Shown piece after piece: positions 8,501 through 16,678 of a DNA stretch of 33,434 nt. Numbering within the stretch: the stretch's first letter is position 1; each line of letters opens with the position of its first letter. A program made the position numbers and the translations under genes. Source of the DNA: Bacteroidaceae bacterium (lineage in GTDB: Bacteria; Bacteroidota; Bacteroidia; Bacteroidales; Bacteroidaceae); assembly GCA_017546785.1 (NCBI GenBank), contig JAFYRW010000014.1:1-33434 (forward strand), written 5' to 3'. The notes below the pieces were generated by a model. It was not told the origin of the DNA. It saw only the letters and a list, made by a program, of their open reading frames with translations, and made no database searches.

Positions 8501-9092
8501 TGTCAAGCAACTTATCTTGAGCGAGGTTAATGTCAAGGAGCTTGAGTTTGTCGATGGCGACGGTATTTTGGTCAAGAATATCAAATGTAATTTCCGTACA
8601 TTGGGTAAAAAATTCGGAAAATTGATGAAGAGCGTGAATGTGGCTGTTACCGGAATGTCTCAGGAGCAGATTACCGAGCTTGAGAAGAACGGCTCTATAA
8701 CATTGATGGTCGAGGGCACAGAGGCGCTCATCGAACTTGCTGATGTTGAGATATTCAGCGAGGATGTTCCCGGTTGGACTGTTGCCAATGAGGGTGCTTT
8801 GACCGTAGCGCTCGACGTTGAGGTTACCGAGGAGTTGCGTCGCGAGGGTATTGCCCGTGAGATTATAAAACGTATACAAGGTATGCGTAAGGAATGCGGA
8901 CTCGATATTACCGACAGAATCGTTGTTACTGTGTCGTCGAACGAGGCAAGCAACGAGGCTGTGAATCAGTTTGCCGAGTATATCGGTAATCAGGTTCTTG
9001 CTGAGTCTGTTGCTGTATGCGATACAGTAGAGAATGGTCAAGAGGTTGATCTTGATGGCATTGTATTGTCGATAGCAATAGCAAAAGTGTAA
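5589..9092 (+). CDS. ileS: Isoleucyl-tRNA synthetase
   Basis: This class I aminoacyl-tRNA synthetase of 1167 residues charges tRNA-Ile in the cytoplasm. The HIGH-type motif is in PPSANGMPGIHH (GIHH, about residues 64-67), the connective editing domain contains GTGIVHIAPTFG, and KMSKR is at about 716-720. The anticodon-binding domain follows. PPSANGMPGIHH and the long C-terminus are typical of the eukaryote-like IleS class found in Bacteroidota; that class is known for low mupirocin sensitivity, which I infer only by family. Start: ATG 5589 is chosen; an in-frame TTG (5580) and ATG 5610 (MKKKFPVYSQ) are alternatives, and 5610 also fits family N-termini. It leads a five-gene operon. Confidence 0.97.
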   Translation: MKDFQYKMKKKFPVYSQLNLPQLNNEVLKEWDDNDVFLKSMTEREGAPSFVFFEGPPSANGMPGIHHVMARSIKDVFCRFKTMKGFQVKRKAGWDTHGLPVELGVEKKLNITKEDIGKKITVDDYNRNCREEVMKYTKEWTDLTRRMGYWVDLDNPYITYENSYIESLWWLLKQSYNKGLLYKGYTIQPYSPAAGTGLSSHELNQPGCYRDVKDTTAVAQFRMLDPKAEMADWGTPYFIAWTTTPWTLPSNTALCVGPKIDYVAVQTYNAYTAEPVTVVLAKALLAAHFNPAGAELPLDSYNAGDKVIPYKIVGEYKGSDLVGMRYEQLFPWVKPVAKEGDKIVEASADAFRVIPGDYVTTEDGTGIVHIAPTFGADDAFVAKAAGIPSLFMVNKKGETRPMVDFQGRFWTVDELDEEFVANCVNVELYSQFAGAYVKNAYDPQYTVDGRYDEKAASKAETLDVALCMVLKQQNKVFKIEKHVHNYPHCWRTDKPVLYYPLDSWFVRASEMKERMSELNKTITWKPESTGTGRFGKWLENLNDWNLSRSRYWGTPLPIWISEDGEQKCIGSIAELYDEIEKAVAVGIMTSNPYKDKGFVPGDYSKENYDKIDLHRPYVDDIKLVSSTGKPMKRELDLIDVWFDSGAMPYAQIHYPFENKEILDNRTVYPADFIAEGVDQTRGWFYTLHAIATMVFDSVAYKTVISNGLVLDKNGDKMSKRLGNAVDPFETIDKYGSDALRWYMITNSAPWDNLRFNEEGVKEVTRSFFGKLYQTYSFFTMYANVDGFSFAEAELPLNERPELDRWILSELNSLVKNVNACLNDYEPTKAGRLIQDFVIDNVSNWFVRLSRKRFWGSEMSTDKLSAYQTLYTCLETVARLMAPIAPFYAERLYSDLTSVTGRGEASSVHLAKYPECNEAYVDTELEYRMQLAQQISSMVLALRKKEQIIVRQPLQKIAVPTADEVMKARIEAVKQLILSEVNVKELEFVDGDGILVKNIKCNFRTLGKKFGKLMKSVNVAVTGMSQEQITELEKNGSITLMVEGTEALIELADVEIFSEDVPGWTVANEGALTVALDVEVTEELRREGIAREIIKRIQGMRKECGLDITDRIVVTVSSNEASNEAVNQFAEYIGNQVLAESVAVCDTVENGQEVDLDGIVLSIAIAKV

Positions 9093-9139
9093 AAACGAAA
9101 CAAAATAAAATACTAACTAACCTTTTAAATTTTAAACTT

Positions 9140-9514
9140 ATGGCAGAGAAGAGTCGTTATACTGATGAGGAACTTGAGGAGTTTCGCGCAGTAATTATGC
9201 AGAAACTCGAGCTTGCAAAGAGTAACTATAATGATATAATGCGAGCATTGCGTCACGAGGACGGTAATGATGTAGCTGATACCTCACCTACATATAAAGG
9301 TCTTGAGGATGGTAGCGATGCTGCGTGGCTCGAGGAGCAGATGCAGTTGGCACAGCGTCAGGCAAAGTTTATTCAGGGACTTCAGGGTGCACTCGTGCGA
9401 ATAGAGAATAAGACTTATGGAATTTGTCGTGAGACAGGTAAGCTTATCTCTAAAGAGCGTCTTATGGCTGTTCCTCACGCTACTTTGAGTATTGAAGCTA
9501 AGAAAAATCGCTAA
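9140..9514 (+). CDS. TraR/DksA family protein, zinc finger degenerate
   Basis: This 124-residue protein has a helical N-terminal coiled-coil region (about 8-80) and a C-terminal segment YGICRETGKLISKERL followed by VPHATLSIEAK, the DksA/TraR signature. Only one cysteine of the usual four-Cys zinc finger remains, which is common for Bacteroidota members as far as I know. Family members bind the RNA polymerase secondary channel and modulate transcription, for example with ppGpp; that role here is inferred. It is 47 nt after ileS and 2 nt before lspA, a conserved-looking order in this phylum. Confidence 0.9.
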   Translation: MAEKSRYTDEELEEFRAVIMQKLELAKSNYNDIMRALRHEDGNDVADTSPTYKGLEDGSDAAWLEEQMQLAQRQAKFIQGLQGALVRIENKTYGICRETGKLISKERLMAVPHATLSIEAKKNR

Positions 9515-9516
9515 GA

Positions 9517-10128
9517 ATGGGTAAATCTCTGAAATTTCGCGCGATATTGGTAACATTGATAGTTGTTGCCGCTGTTTTGATAGACCAAATAATCAAGGTG
9601 GCGGTGAAACTATCTATGTATATGCACGAGAGTATTCCCGTTTTTGGAGATTGGTTCTCGATAACATTTACCGAGAATCCCGGAATGGCTTTTGGTATGG
9701 AATTATTTGACAAGCTATTCCTGACGACCTTCCGTATTTTTGCGGTGATATTTCTGATATATTATTTGTACAGGATTGTGCGTAGCAACAAATTCCCCGT
9801 GGGATATGTTGTGTGCATTGCTCTTGTGCTTGCCGGTGCTGCCGGTAATATCATAGATTGTGTTTTCTATGGTGAGATATTCTCGGAAAGTACATACTAC
9901 AATGTGTCCTCTCTTACCTCTTGGGGCGAAGGATACGGAGAGCTTTTTTATGGAAAGGTTGTCGATATGTTTTATTTTCCGCTTTTTGTGTGGCCCGATT
10001 GGCTTCCTTTGATTGGTGGAGAGATATTCTTTAGCCCTATCTTTAATTTTGCCGATGCTTGTGTGAGCTGTAGCGTAATTACGTTGATGCTGTTCTATAG
10101 CAAATATGTGAGTATGCAATTTCGCTGA
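9517..10128 (+). CDS. lspA: Lipoprotein signal peptidase (signal peptidase II)
   Basis: This 203-residue inner-membrane aspartyl protease removes signal peptides from prolipoproteins. Four hydrophobic segments are visible (about 9-29, 68-86, 95-113, 172-195). The catalytic aspartates lie in NIID (Asp114) and FNFAD (Asp180). Compared with proteobacterial LspA (about 165 residues) it has an extra periplasmic loop at about 120-168, typical of Bacteroidota. The start at 9517 is 2 nt after the DksA-like stop. Several lipoproteins in this window, including the next gene, would be its substrates. Confidence 0.95.
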   Translation: MGKSLKFRAILVTLIVVAAVLIDQIIKVAVKLSMYMHESIPVFGDWFSITFTENPGMAFGMELFDKLFLTTFRIFAVIFLIYYLYRIVRSNKFPVGYVVCIALVLAGAAGNIIDCVFYGEIFSESTYYNVSSLTSWGEGYGELFYGKVVDMFYFPLFVWPDWLPLIGGEIFFSPIFNFADACVSCSVITLMLFYSKYVSMQFR

Positions 10129-10130
10129 AT

Positions 10131-10907
10131 ATGAGTAAAAAAGCCATTATATATCTTTTTACGCTTCTCCTTGTGCTTATGTGTGTAAGTTGCGAGGTGA
10201 GGCGTCCTAAGGGTATCATTGCTCCCGAGGTGCTGGAGGCTATCCTCTACGATTATCATCTGGCGCAGATAATGGCTAACGATGCTTCGGGACTGCAATA
10301 CAAGAAAAAGCTGTATGCCGAATATGTGTTCAAGAAACACGGCTGCACTCAGGCCGAATTTGATTCTTCGATGGTGTGGTATGCTCGTAATCCTAAGCAT
10401 ATGTACGATGTATATGCTTCGTTGTGCAACCGTATCGATGCCGAGCTTGCAATGATGGAGCAGGAGGAGCTTGTGGCAGCTTCTCTTACGGCTATACCAG
10501 TGGAGGGTGATACTGTTGATTTGTGGAATGGTATACGCATAGAATTGCTTTCGGCTACTCCCTACAAGAATAAACTGTATTTTGAATGTGATGCCGACAG
10601 TACCTTTGTAACCGGAGATAGTATTGTGCTGTCGATGAATTCCCGCTTTATTGCCTGCGACAGCACAGTTACACCGCAGGCTTATATGGCAATGCTTCTC
10701 GAGTATGAGGATAGTACATCGGTGAGCAATGGCTACAATGTGGTTGATGGAGCGCATACTCTTACCTTTAACCGTGATTCTGAGCGTGCCATCAAGAGCA
10801 TTCGTGCTTTTGTCTATTATACCGATGATGACTCGCTGTGTAGCTCGCGACTGCTGTTGGGAAATATTAAATTACTTCGTATTCATCCGCCTAAAAAAGA
10901 AAAGTGA
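10131..10907 (+). CDS. DUF4296 domain lipoprotein
   Basis: This 258-residue protein begins with a lipoprotein-type signal (hydrophobic 6-17, Cys21 in CVSC) and continues with a helical region containing APEVLEAILYDYHLAQIMAND, the hallmark of DUF4296 in Bacteroidota. The C-terminal half (from about residue 125) is strand-rich. Its function is unknown; it should be lipid-anchored in the envelope. It starts 2 nt after lspA and its TGA overlaps the next ATG by one base, so it is translationally coupled on both sides. Confidence 0.85.
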   Translation: MSKKAIIYLFTLLLVLMCVSCEVRRPKGIIAPEVLEAILYDYHLAQIMANDASGLQYKKKLYAEYVFKKHGCTQAEFDSSMVWYARNPKHMYDVYASLCNRIDAELAMMEQEELVAASLTAIPVEGDTVDLWNGIRIELLSATPYKNKLYFECDADSTFVTGDSIVLSMNSRFIACDSTVTPQAYMAMLLEYEDSTSVSNGYNVVDGAHTLTFNRDSERAIKSIRAFVYYTDDDSLCSSRLLLGNIKLLRIHPPKKEK

Positions 10908-11194
10908 TGCTTTATCTAACAAGAAATCTTTATACAGAGAGTGATAAACCCTGTGTGATGTATGTGGTTCAGGTTTATCAGGGTAGAGTGGAGTCCTATT
11001 ATCCTTTTGATTGTGAGCGTCAGTCGATGAAGCTTGTGAATGCAATCCTTTTGTCGGTCGATGATTCTCTCGATGGCTGTGCTGATGTAGCAGCGCATTT
11101 CCCCCCATCGCATCCTCTGCCAGCAAAGGCTGCCCTTTATGCTTACGAACTTGTCGATGGTGAAGAGGGAATCTCTTTGAAGATGCTTCTGTGA
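10907..11194 (+). CDS. Small conserved-type protein of unknown function
   Basis: This 95-residue protein is not recognised. It has no signal peptide or transmembrane segment and looks like a single small mixed alpha/beta domain, with strands near MYVVQVYQGRVESYYPF and a C-terminal AALYAYELVDGEEGISLKML. The ATG at 10907 overlaps the upstream TGA by one base; an in-frame GTG at 10904 is less likely. It is the last gene of the ileS operon and converges with the methyltransferase gene, with only 5 bp between the two stop codons. Confidence 0.75.
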   Translation: MLYLTRNLYTESDKPCVMYVVQVYQGRVESYYPFDCERQSMKLVNAILLSVDDSLDGCADVAAHFPPSHPLPAKAALYAYELVDGEEGISLKMLL

Positions 11195-11199
11195 TTGTT

Positions 11200-11955
11200 C
11201 TATTTTCTTCGGCGGAATTCGGCGCAGACAATGGCCGTTGCCGTTGATACATTGAGCGATTCTGATGTTGGACGTCCTATAGGGTAATTGGGGATAAACA
11301 ACTTCTGATTTACGCTCTCGGCGCATTTTGCTCCTATGCCGTTTCCTTCGTTGCCCATCACAATTACTCCGTTGGAGCTTAACTCTTTATCGTAAATATT
11401 CTCTCCGTCGAGGAAAGTACCGTATATCGGTGCTTTTCCATTGAGTGACGATAGAAATTCTGGTAGGTCTACATAGTGTAGCTTTACTCGTCCTATTGCG
11501 CCCATTGTCGATTGTACGCTCTTTGGATTGTAAATGTCGGCTGTGTTGTGAGAGCAAAAGATATTCTCAATGCCGAACCAGTCGGCAATGCGTACTATGG
11601 TACCGAGATTGCCGGGGTCCTGTACGTCATCCAATGCCAAGCATAATTCGCTTTCGGCTACCGAAGCATCGGTGCTTCCGTCGTATTGTCTGAAGAGTCC
11701 TAATACCCCTTGTGGAGCGCGCAGGAAACTCGCTTTCTGCAGCTCTTCCTCGCTTACAGTAATAATCTCGGCATTTGTCTTTAATTTGTTTTCGGACAGC
11801 CATTTATCGGTTGCTATAATCTTTTCGCAAACAATGCCAGAGTTAATAATGTCGCCCACGCATTTTCCTCCTTCGGCAACGAATAGGCCTGTGTCGCGAC
11901 GGTATTTTTTTATGTCGAGTGAACGTATGAGTTTCAATAAAGATTTACTTATCAT
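11200..11955 (-). CDS. TrmH/SpoU family RNA 2'-O-methyltransferase
   Basis: This 251-residue SPOUT-class enzyme transfers methyl from S-adenosylmethionine to a ribose 2'-OH in rRNA or tRNA. It has an N-terminal substrate-binding domain (about 1-95) and the knotted catalytic domain with all three motifs: DDVQDPGNLGTIVR (about 109-122), GNEGNGI (about 196-202) and IPNYPIGRPTSESLNVSTATAI near the C-terminus. The exact nucleotide target cannot be read from sequence. It is divergent from the TamL-like gene and shares the 149-bp intergenic promoter region with it. Confidence 0.93.
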   Translation of the reverse strand: MISKSLLKLIRSLDIKKYRRDTGLFVAEGGKCVGDIINSGIVCEKIIATDKWLSENKLKTNAEIITVSEEELQKASFLRAPQGVLGLFRQYDGSTDASVAESELCLALDDVQDPGNLGTIVRIADWFGIENIFCSHNTADIYNPKSVQSTMGAIGRVKLHYVDLPEFLSSLNGKAPIYGTFLDGENIYDKELSSNGVIVMGNEGNGIGAKCAESVNQKLFIPNYPIGRPTSESLNVSTATAIVCAEFRRRK

Positions 11956-11986
11956 AAATATCTTGTATATTGGCGTTAAAGTGTTG

Positions 11987-11994
11987 CAAAACTA
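11987..11994 (-). promoter_or_regulatory. -7 box of the SpoU methyltransferase gene
   Basis: On the minus strand this reads TAGTTTTG, a TAnnTTTG match, 32 nt upstream of the start at 11955. No clear -33 element is visible. Confidence 0.4.
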
Positions 11995-12017
11995 CCTTAA
12001 ATCTTTTAGGAATTTAG

Positions 12018-12025
12018 TATATTTG
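12018..12025 (+). promoter_or_regulatory. -7 box of the TamL-like gene
   Basis: TATATTTG fits the TAnnTTTG consensus, about 80 nt upstream of the start at 12105. The -33 element is not clear. Confidence 0.45.
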
Positions 12026-12104
12026 CGAAATATTTTTTCATAAAATGGGCTATATACATAGTGCTCTGTGTTAATGCCTTTATTATAAGAGAAATAGTTG
12101 GGGA

Positions 12105-14402
12105 ATGATACATAAACGCGCTATATACATATTGTGCTCTTTGCTATTGTTGGCATCGTGCTCAGTCTCGAAATTTATACCCGAGAATGAGTACCTTCTC
12201 AACGATGTAAAGGTTATATCTCATAGCCCCGAGAGAACAGCCCAGAAGGCAAGGTCATATTTACGTCAGTTGCCTAATTCAAAATGGTTCAGCCTTGTTA
12301 AATTGCCAATGTATACCTATGCTCTGTCGGGCAAGGATACTACATTGTGGGTGAACCGTTTCCTGCAGAAATTGGGTGAGGCTCCCGTGATATATAGCGA
12401 GGAGCTTGCCAAACTTACACGAATGAATATAGAGCAGATGCTGCGTAACGACGGATATTTGCACGCTACCGTTGATATTGGACGCGAGTATCGAAAGAAC
12501 CGTCGATTGAATTCTATATACTATCTGCACGAGAGGGAACGCTATACAATATCAAGCGTGACGCTTGAGACAAAAGACAGCGTTGTTGCCGATATTATAA
12601 AATCCGATTCCGTGTCGTCGCACCTGCGCGAGGGTATGCCTTTCAGCTTGGATAAATTGGAGGAGGAGCGACAGAGGATAACCTCTCTGCTCAAAGAGAA
12701 TGGCTATTATCGTTTCCAAAAGGAGTATATAACATATATTGCCGATACAGCGCATCACTCCACAAATATAAATATCAAGATGAATATTGCCTTGCAACAG
12801 TCGCCCGACGAGGAACTGACACCGCACAAGGTTTATCATCTTAATAAGATTGCCTTTGTATCGGGGGCTGGCCTCAGACTATCCGATGAGGTGCTTAGCG
12901 AATGCGATACTGTTCCTTTTGGCGAATTTACCATCCTTAACCGTAATAAACCATTCATTCGCAATAAGACGCTTGTGAATAACAACTATATATTGCCGGG
13001 AGAGATTTATCGTCAGAGCAATTTTGACCGTACATACAATTCTTTTGCGCAATTGAAGGCTATTAGGCACACTACATTGCGTATGGTGGAGCACCCCGAT
13101 ACGTCGTTGCTCGACTGCTATATAATGTTTGAGCGCAACAAGCGTCGTGCGGTGACTTTTGAATTGGAGGGAACAAATACCTCGGGTGATTTTGGCGCGG
13201 CAACATCTGTTACATTTGCCGATAAGAACCTGTTTATGGGGTCCGAAATGCTTTCTCTCAAACTCTTTGCGGCCTACGAGGCTATTTCGAATCTCAGCGG
13301 ATATTCGGGAAATAAATATTTTGAGTATGGAGCGGAATTGAGCCTGCGTCTGCCCGGTGGAATATTCTCGGATCTTTTGCCTTTGGACAAGAATCTGTTA
13401 AGGTCGAACACACAATTCTCGCTTAAGTTCAATTCACAGGAGCGTCCCGAATTTGAACGCCGACTCTTGTCGGGAGCGTGGAGTTATAATTGGAGTCGTT
13501 CGGAGCAGTCGTCGCACAAAGTGGACATTCTCGATCTTAACTACATTTATGTACCCTGGATTGCCGATACTTTTAAGAAAGAGTATCTCGACAGTATCTC
13601 AAATAGAAACTCAATCCTGAAATACAACTACGAGAATTTGCTGATAACAAAGCTCGGATACTCTTATTCGTATACCTCGGCAAAATTGGGAGCAAAGAGA
13701 ACCGACCGTATGATTTTCTCGTTGCGTACCAATATTGAGTGCTCGGGTAATCTTTTGTACGGAATAAATTCTCTTGTCGGTGGTAAGACAAACGAGGATG
13801 GGCAGTATCTGTTTATGAATATTGCATACGCCCAGTATGTTAAAGGAGACGTCGATTTTACCACGAATGTAAATATAGACCACAGGAACTCTTTTGTGTT
13901 TCATTTGGGATTAGGCGTTGCTTATCCTTATGGAAACTCAACAATTCTTCCTTTCGAAAAGAGATATTTCTCGGGTGGTGCTAACAGTATGCGCGGTTGG
14001 TCGGTTCGAACATTGGGACCTGGTAGCTTCCGCAGCAGCGACAGAGGCATTGATTTTATAAACCAGTCGGGAGACCTAAAATTTGACTGTAATATAGAGT
14101 ATCGTTCACACCTCTTCTGGAAATTACATTCAGCAGTGTTTGTGGATGCAGGAAATATATGGACTATCCGCTATTATAAGGAACAGCCAGGCGGACAGTT
14201 CGATATTAAACGATTCTATAAGGATATTGCTCTCTCGTATGGATTGGGAGTGCGCCTCGATTTTTCACTCTTCGTGTTCCGCCTCGATGCGGCAATGAAG
14301 GCCATAAATCCGGCATATAGTGGAAAATTGAAATATCCGATTATTAACCCCAACTTTGGAAGGGACTTTGCACTGCACTTTGCAATTGGTTATCCCTTCT
14401 GA
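12105..14402 (+). CDS. TamL-like Omp85 outer membrane lipoprotein (BamA/TamA family)
   Basis: This 765-residue Omp85 protein has a lipoprotein signal (hydrophobic 7-16, lipobox LASC, Cys19), unlike TamA of proteobacteria. The lipidated form matches the Bacteroidota variant called TamL. POTRA-like repeats cover about 25-330. The C-terminal 16-stranded barrel region (about 380-765) contains the GGANSMRGW loop motif (family RGF-type lid-lock) and ends with Phe (AIGYPF), the outer membrane insertion signal. Such proteins help insert or translocate outer membrane proteins together with an inner-membrane TamB; no tamB is in this window. Confidence 0.92.
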   Translation: MIHKRAIYILCSLLLLASCSVSKFIPENEYLLNDVKVISHSPERTAQKARSYLRQLPNSKWFSLVKLPMYTYALSGKDTTLWVNRFLQKLGEAPVIYSEELAKLTRMNIEQMLRNDGYLHATVDIGREYRKNRRLNSIYYLHERERYTISSVTLETKDSVVADIIKSDSVSSHLREGMPFSLDKLEEERQRITSLLKENGYYRFQKEYITYIADTAHHSTNINIKMNIALQQSPDEELTPHKVYHLNKIAFVSGAGLRLSDEVLSECDTVPFGEFTILNRNKPFIRNKTLVNNNYILPGEIYRQSNFDRTYNSFAQLKAIRHTTLRMVEHPDTSLLDCYIMFERNKRRAVTFELEGTNTSGDFGAATSVTFADKNLFMGSEMLSLKLFAAYEAISNLSGYSGNKYFEYGAELSLRLPGGIFSDLLPLDKNLLRSNTQFSLKFNSQERPEFERRLLSGAWSYNWSRSEQSSHKVDILDLNYIYVPWIADTFKKEYLDSISNRNSILKYNYENLLITKLGYSYSYTSAKLGAKRTDRMIFSLRTNIECSGNLLYGINSLVGGKTNEDGQYLFMNIAYAQYVKGDVDFTTNVNIDHRNSFVFHLGLGVAYPYGNSTILPFEKRYFSGGANSMRGWSVRTLGPGSFRSSDRGIDFINQSGDLKFDCNIEYRSHLFWKLHSAVFVDAGNIWTIRYYKEQPGGQFDIKRFYKDIALSYGLGVRLDFSLFVFRLDAAMKAINPAYSGKLKYPIINPNFGRDFALHFAIGYPF

Positions 14403-14440
14403 TGTTGCATAGCATTGGCTAAGATAAAAAAATATATAAT

Positions 14441-15247
14441 ATGGAAATTCGCTTTATGAGTATCGGTAGCGGAAGCTGCGGCAACTGCTACTATCTTGGG
14501 GTGGATGACTACGGTATTCTGATAGATGCCGGAATCCCCTCTAAGACAATTCGAACCGCACTGAAAAGGGAGGGCATACCCTTTGAGAGTATTTGTGCTA
14601 TATTTGTTACACACGATCACGCCGATCATATAAAATCGCTTGGCGTGTTGTCGGCAAAGGCCAATATTCCCGTTTATGCTACACGAGAGGTTCACAAAGG
14701 TATAAATAACAACTATTGCATAAGCAAGCCGATAGACCCGATGTATGTGCGATACGTTGAGAAGGAGGAAAAGACAACTTTCAGAGCCTTTGAGATTACA
14801 CCTTTCGAGGTTCCTCACGATGGAACGGACAATGTCGGATATTTTATAGAGGTTGGCGACAAGAGATTCTGTATCGCAACCGACCTTGGTGCAATAACCG
14901 ATACTGTTGCCTATTATGTCGATCAGGCACACTATCTTGTAATTGAGTCGAACTATGAGGAGCAGATGCTAGCTATGGGACGCTATCCTCAATTCCTTAA
15001 AGACCGTGTGGCCGGTCCTACAGGACATTTGAGCAACCAGACAACAGCGCGTTATATAGCTTCGCATCTTAACGAGCATCTGAAATATATATGGCTGTGT
15101 CATTTGAGCGAGGAGAATAATCACCCCGAGCTTGCATATAAGACAATGCAGATGGAACTTGGACAGTATGGTATCATCGCAGGCAAGGATGTTATGCTGA
15201 CTGTGCTTAAACGTGCGACACCATCGGAACTTTTCCGTTTGGGCTAA
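14441..15247 (+). CDS. MBL-fold metallo-hydrolase, YycJ/WalJ type
   Basis: This 268-residue cytoplasmic metallo-beta-lactamase-fold protein has the metal motif THDHADH (His58, His60, Asp62, His63). Further ligand motifs are PHDGTDNVGY (about 125-134), ATDLG (about 147-151) and a C-terminal HLSEENN. The N-terminal GSGSCGNCY is typical of the YycJ/WalJ group, whose members are thought to be DNA exonucleases acting in repair; the assignment here is by similarity of motifs. It starts 38 nt after the TamL-like gene and precedes tyrS, so all three may form one transcription unit. Confidence 0.92.
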   Translation: MEIRFMSIGSGSCGNCYYLGVDDYGILIDAGIPSKTIRTALKREGIPFESICAIFVTHDHADHIKSLGVLSAKANIPVYATREVHKGINNNYCISKPIDPMYVRYVEKEEKTTFRAFEITPFEVPHDGTDNVGYFIEVGDKRFCIATDLGAITDTVAYYVDQAHYLVIESNYEEQMLAMGRYPQFLKDRVAGPTGHLSNQTTARYIASHLNEHLKYIWLCHLSEENNHPELAYKTMQMELGQYGIIAGKDVMLTVLKRATPSELFRLG

Positions 15248-15297
15248 ATGTCGTTCTCGAGAATTTAATTAGAAAATAAGATAAAGAATAAAAATAT

Positions 15298-16599
15298 ATG
15301 AGTATGAATTTTGTACAAGAGTTAAAATGGCGTGGTATGATTCAGGATATGACGCCGGGAACAGAGGAGCAGTTGCAGAAAGAGATGACTACTGCTTATT
15401 TAGGTATTGACCCTACAGCCGATTCATTGCACATTGGTCACCTTGTAGGAGTAATGATGTTGCGTCATTTTCAGCGTTCGGGCCACAAGCCTATTGCACT
15501 TATCGGTGGTGCTACCGGTATGATTGGCGACCCTTCGGGAAAATCTAAAGAGCGTGTGCTTATCGACGAAGAGCGCTTGCGCCACAATCAGGAGGCGTTG
15601 CGTAATCAGTTGGCACGTTTTCTAGACTTTGACAGCGATGCTCCCAATGCTGCTGTCCTTGTGAACAACTACGACTGGATGAAGGAATTCTCGTTCCTCG
15701 ATTTTATCCGTAACGTGGGTAAGATGATTACTGTGAACTATATGATGTCAAAGGATTCTGTTAAGCGCCGTTTGTCGGGCGAAGCAGGAACCGATGGTAT
15801 GTCGTTCACCGAGTTTACTTATCAGTTGTTGCAGGGTTACGACTATGTTCATCTTAACGAGACTCACGGTTGTAAATTGCAGCTTGGCGGTGCCGATCAG
15901 TGGGGTAATATCACCACAGGAACAGAGATGATACGTAAAATGTCGGGTAACGAGGTATTTGCACTCACCTGTCCTTTGATTACAAAGGCCGACGGTAAGA
16001 AGTTCGGTAAGACAGAGCAGGGTAATATATGGCTCGATAAACGCTATACATCACCCTATCGTTTCTATCAATTCTGGCTTAATGTGAGCGACGAGGATGC
16101 TGATCGTTACATCAAGATATTTACCTCTATCTGCAAAGAAGATATTGATGCTTTGCTTGCAGAGCACGCTCAGGCTCCCCATTTGCGTCTGTTGCAGAAA
16201 CGTTTGGCTCAGGAAGTTACCGTTCTTGTTCACGGCGAGGAGGAGTATAACAAGGCTGTTGAGGCTTCTAATATCCTCTTTGGTAATGCAACATCAGACG
16301 CTTTGCGTTCGCTCGACGAGGATACATTGCTTGCTGTGTTCGACGGAGTGCCTACATTCGAGGTATCACGCGATGTTTTTGCCGATGGCGTAAAGGCTGT
16401 TGATCTTACTACAGAGTGCGCGGCGATATTCGCATCAAAAGGCGAGATGCGTAAATTGGTACAGGGCGGTGGCGTTTCTGTAAATAAGGAGAAATTGGCT
16501 GCTTTTGACCAACTTATCGGTACCGATAGCCTGCTTAACGATAAATATATACTCGTTCAGAAGGGTAAGAAGAACTATTATCTTATTGTTGTAAGATAA
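15298..16599 (+). CDS. tyrS: Tyrosyl-tRNA synthetase
   Basis: This 433-residue class I synthetase charges tRNA-Tyr. HIGH is exact (His45-His48), the KMSKS-type motif is KFGKT at 235-239, and [10 protein letters not shown] is the tyrosine-pocket signature. A C-terminal S4-type RNA-binding segment covers about 365-433 ([10 protein letters not shown]). ATG 15298 and ATG 15304 are both possible starts. It is followed by a perfect inverted-repeat terminator shared with the converging lyase gene. Confidence 0.97.
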   Translation: MSMNFVQELKWRGMIQDMTPGTEEQLQKEMTTAYLGIDPTADSLHIGHLVGVMMLRHFQRSGHKPIALIGGATGMIGDPSGKSKERVLIDEERLRHNQEALRNQLARFLDFDSDAPNAAVLVNNYDWMKEFSFLDFIRNVGKMITVNYMMSKDSVKRRLSGEAGTDGMSFTEFTYQLLQGYDYVHLNETHGCKLQLGGADQWGNITTGTEMIRKMSGNEVFALTCPLITKADGKKFGKTEQGNIWLDKRYTSPYRFYQFWLNVSDEDADRYIKIFTSICKEDIDALLAEHAQAPHLRLLQKRLAQEVTVLVHGEEEYNKAVEASNILFGNATSDALRSLDEDTLLAVFDGVPTFEVSRDVFADGVKAVDLTTECAAIFASKGEMRKLVQGGGVSVNKEKLAAFDQLIGTDSLLNDKYILVQKGKKNYYLIVVR

Positions 16600-16619
16600 A
16601 TAGTGGATAGCCCCCAATA

Positions 16620-16658
16620 AAAAGATAGGACCTTCGAATTTCGAAGGTCCTATCTTTT
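16620..16658. terminator. Bidirectional terminator between tyrS and the lyase gene
   Basis: A 19-bp perfect stem (16620-16638 with 16640-16658) has A-run on the left and T-run on the right. It serves both converging genes. Confidence 0.9.
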
Positions 16659-16678
16659 TGTATATTGTTGTCAATATA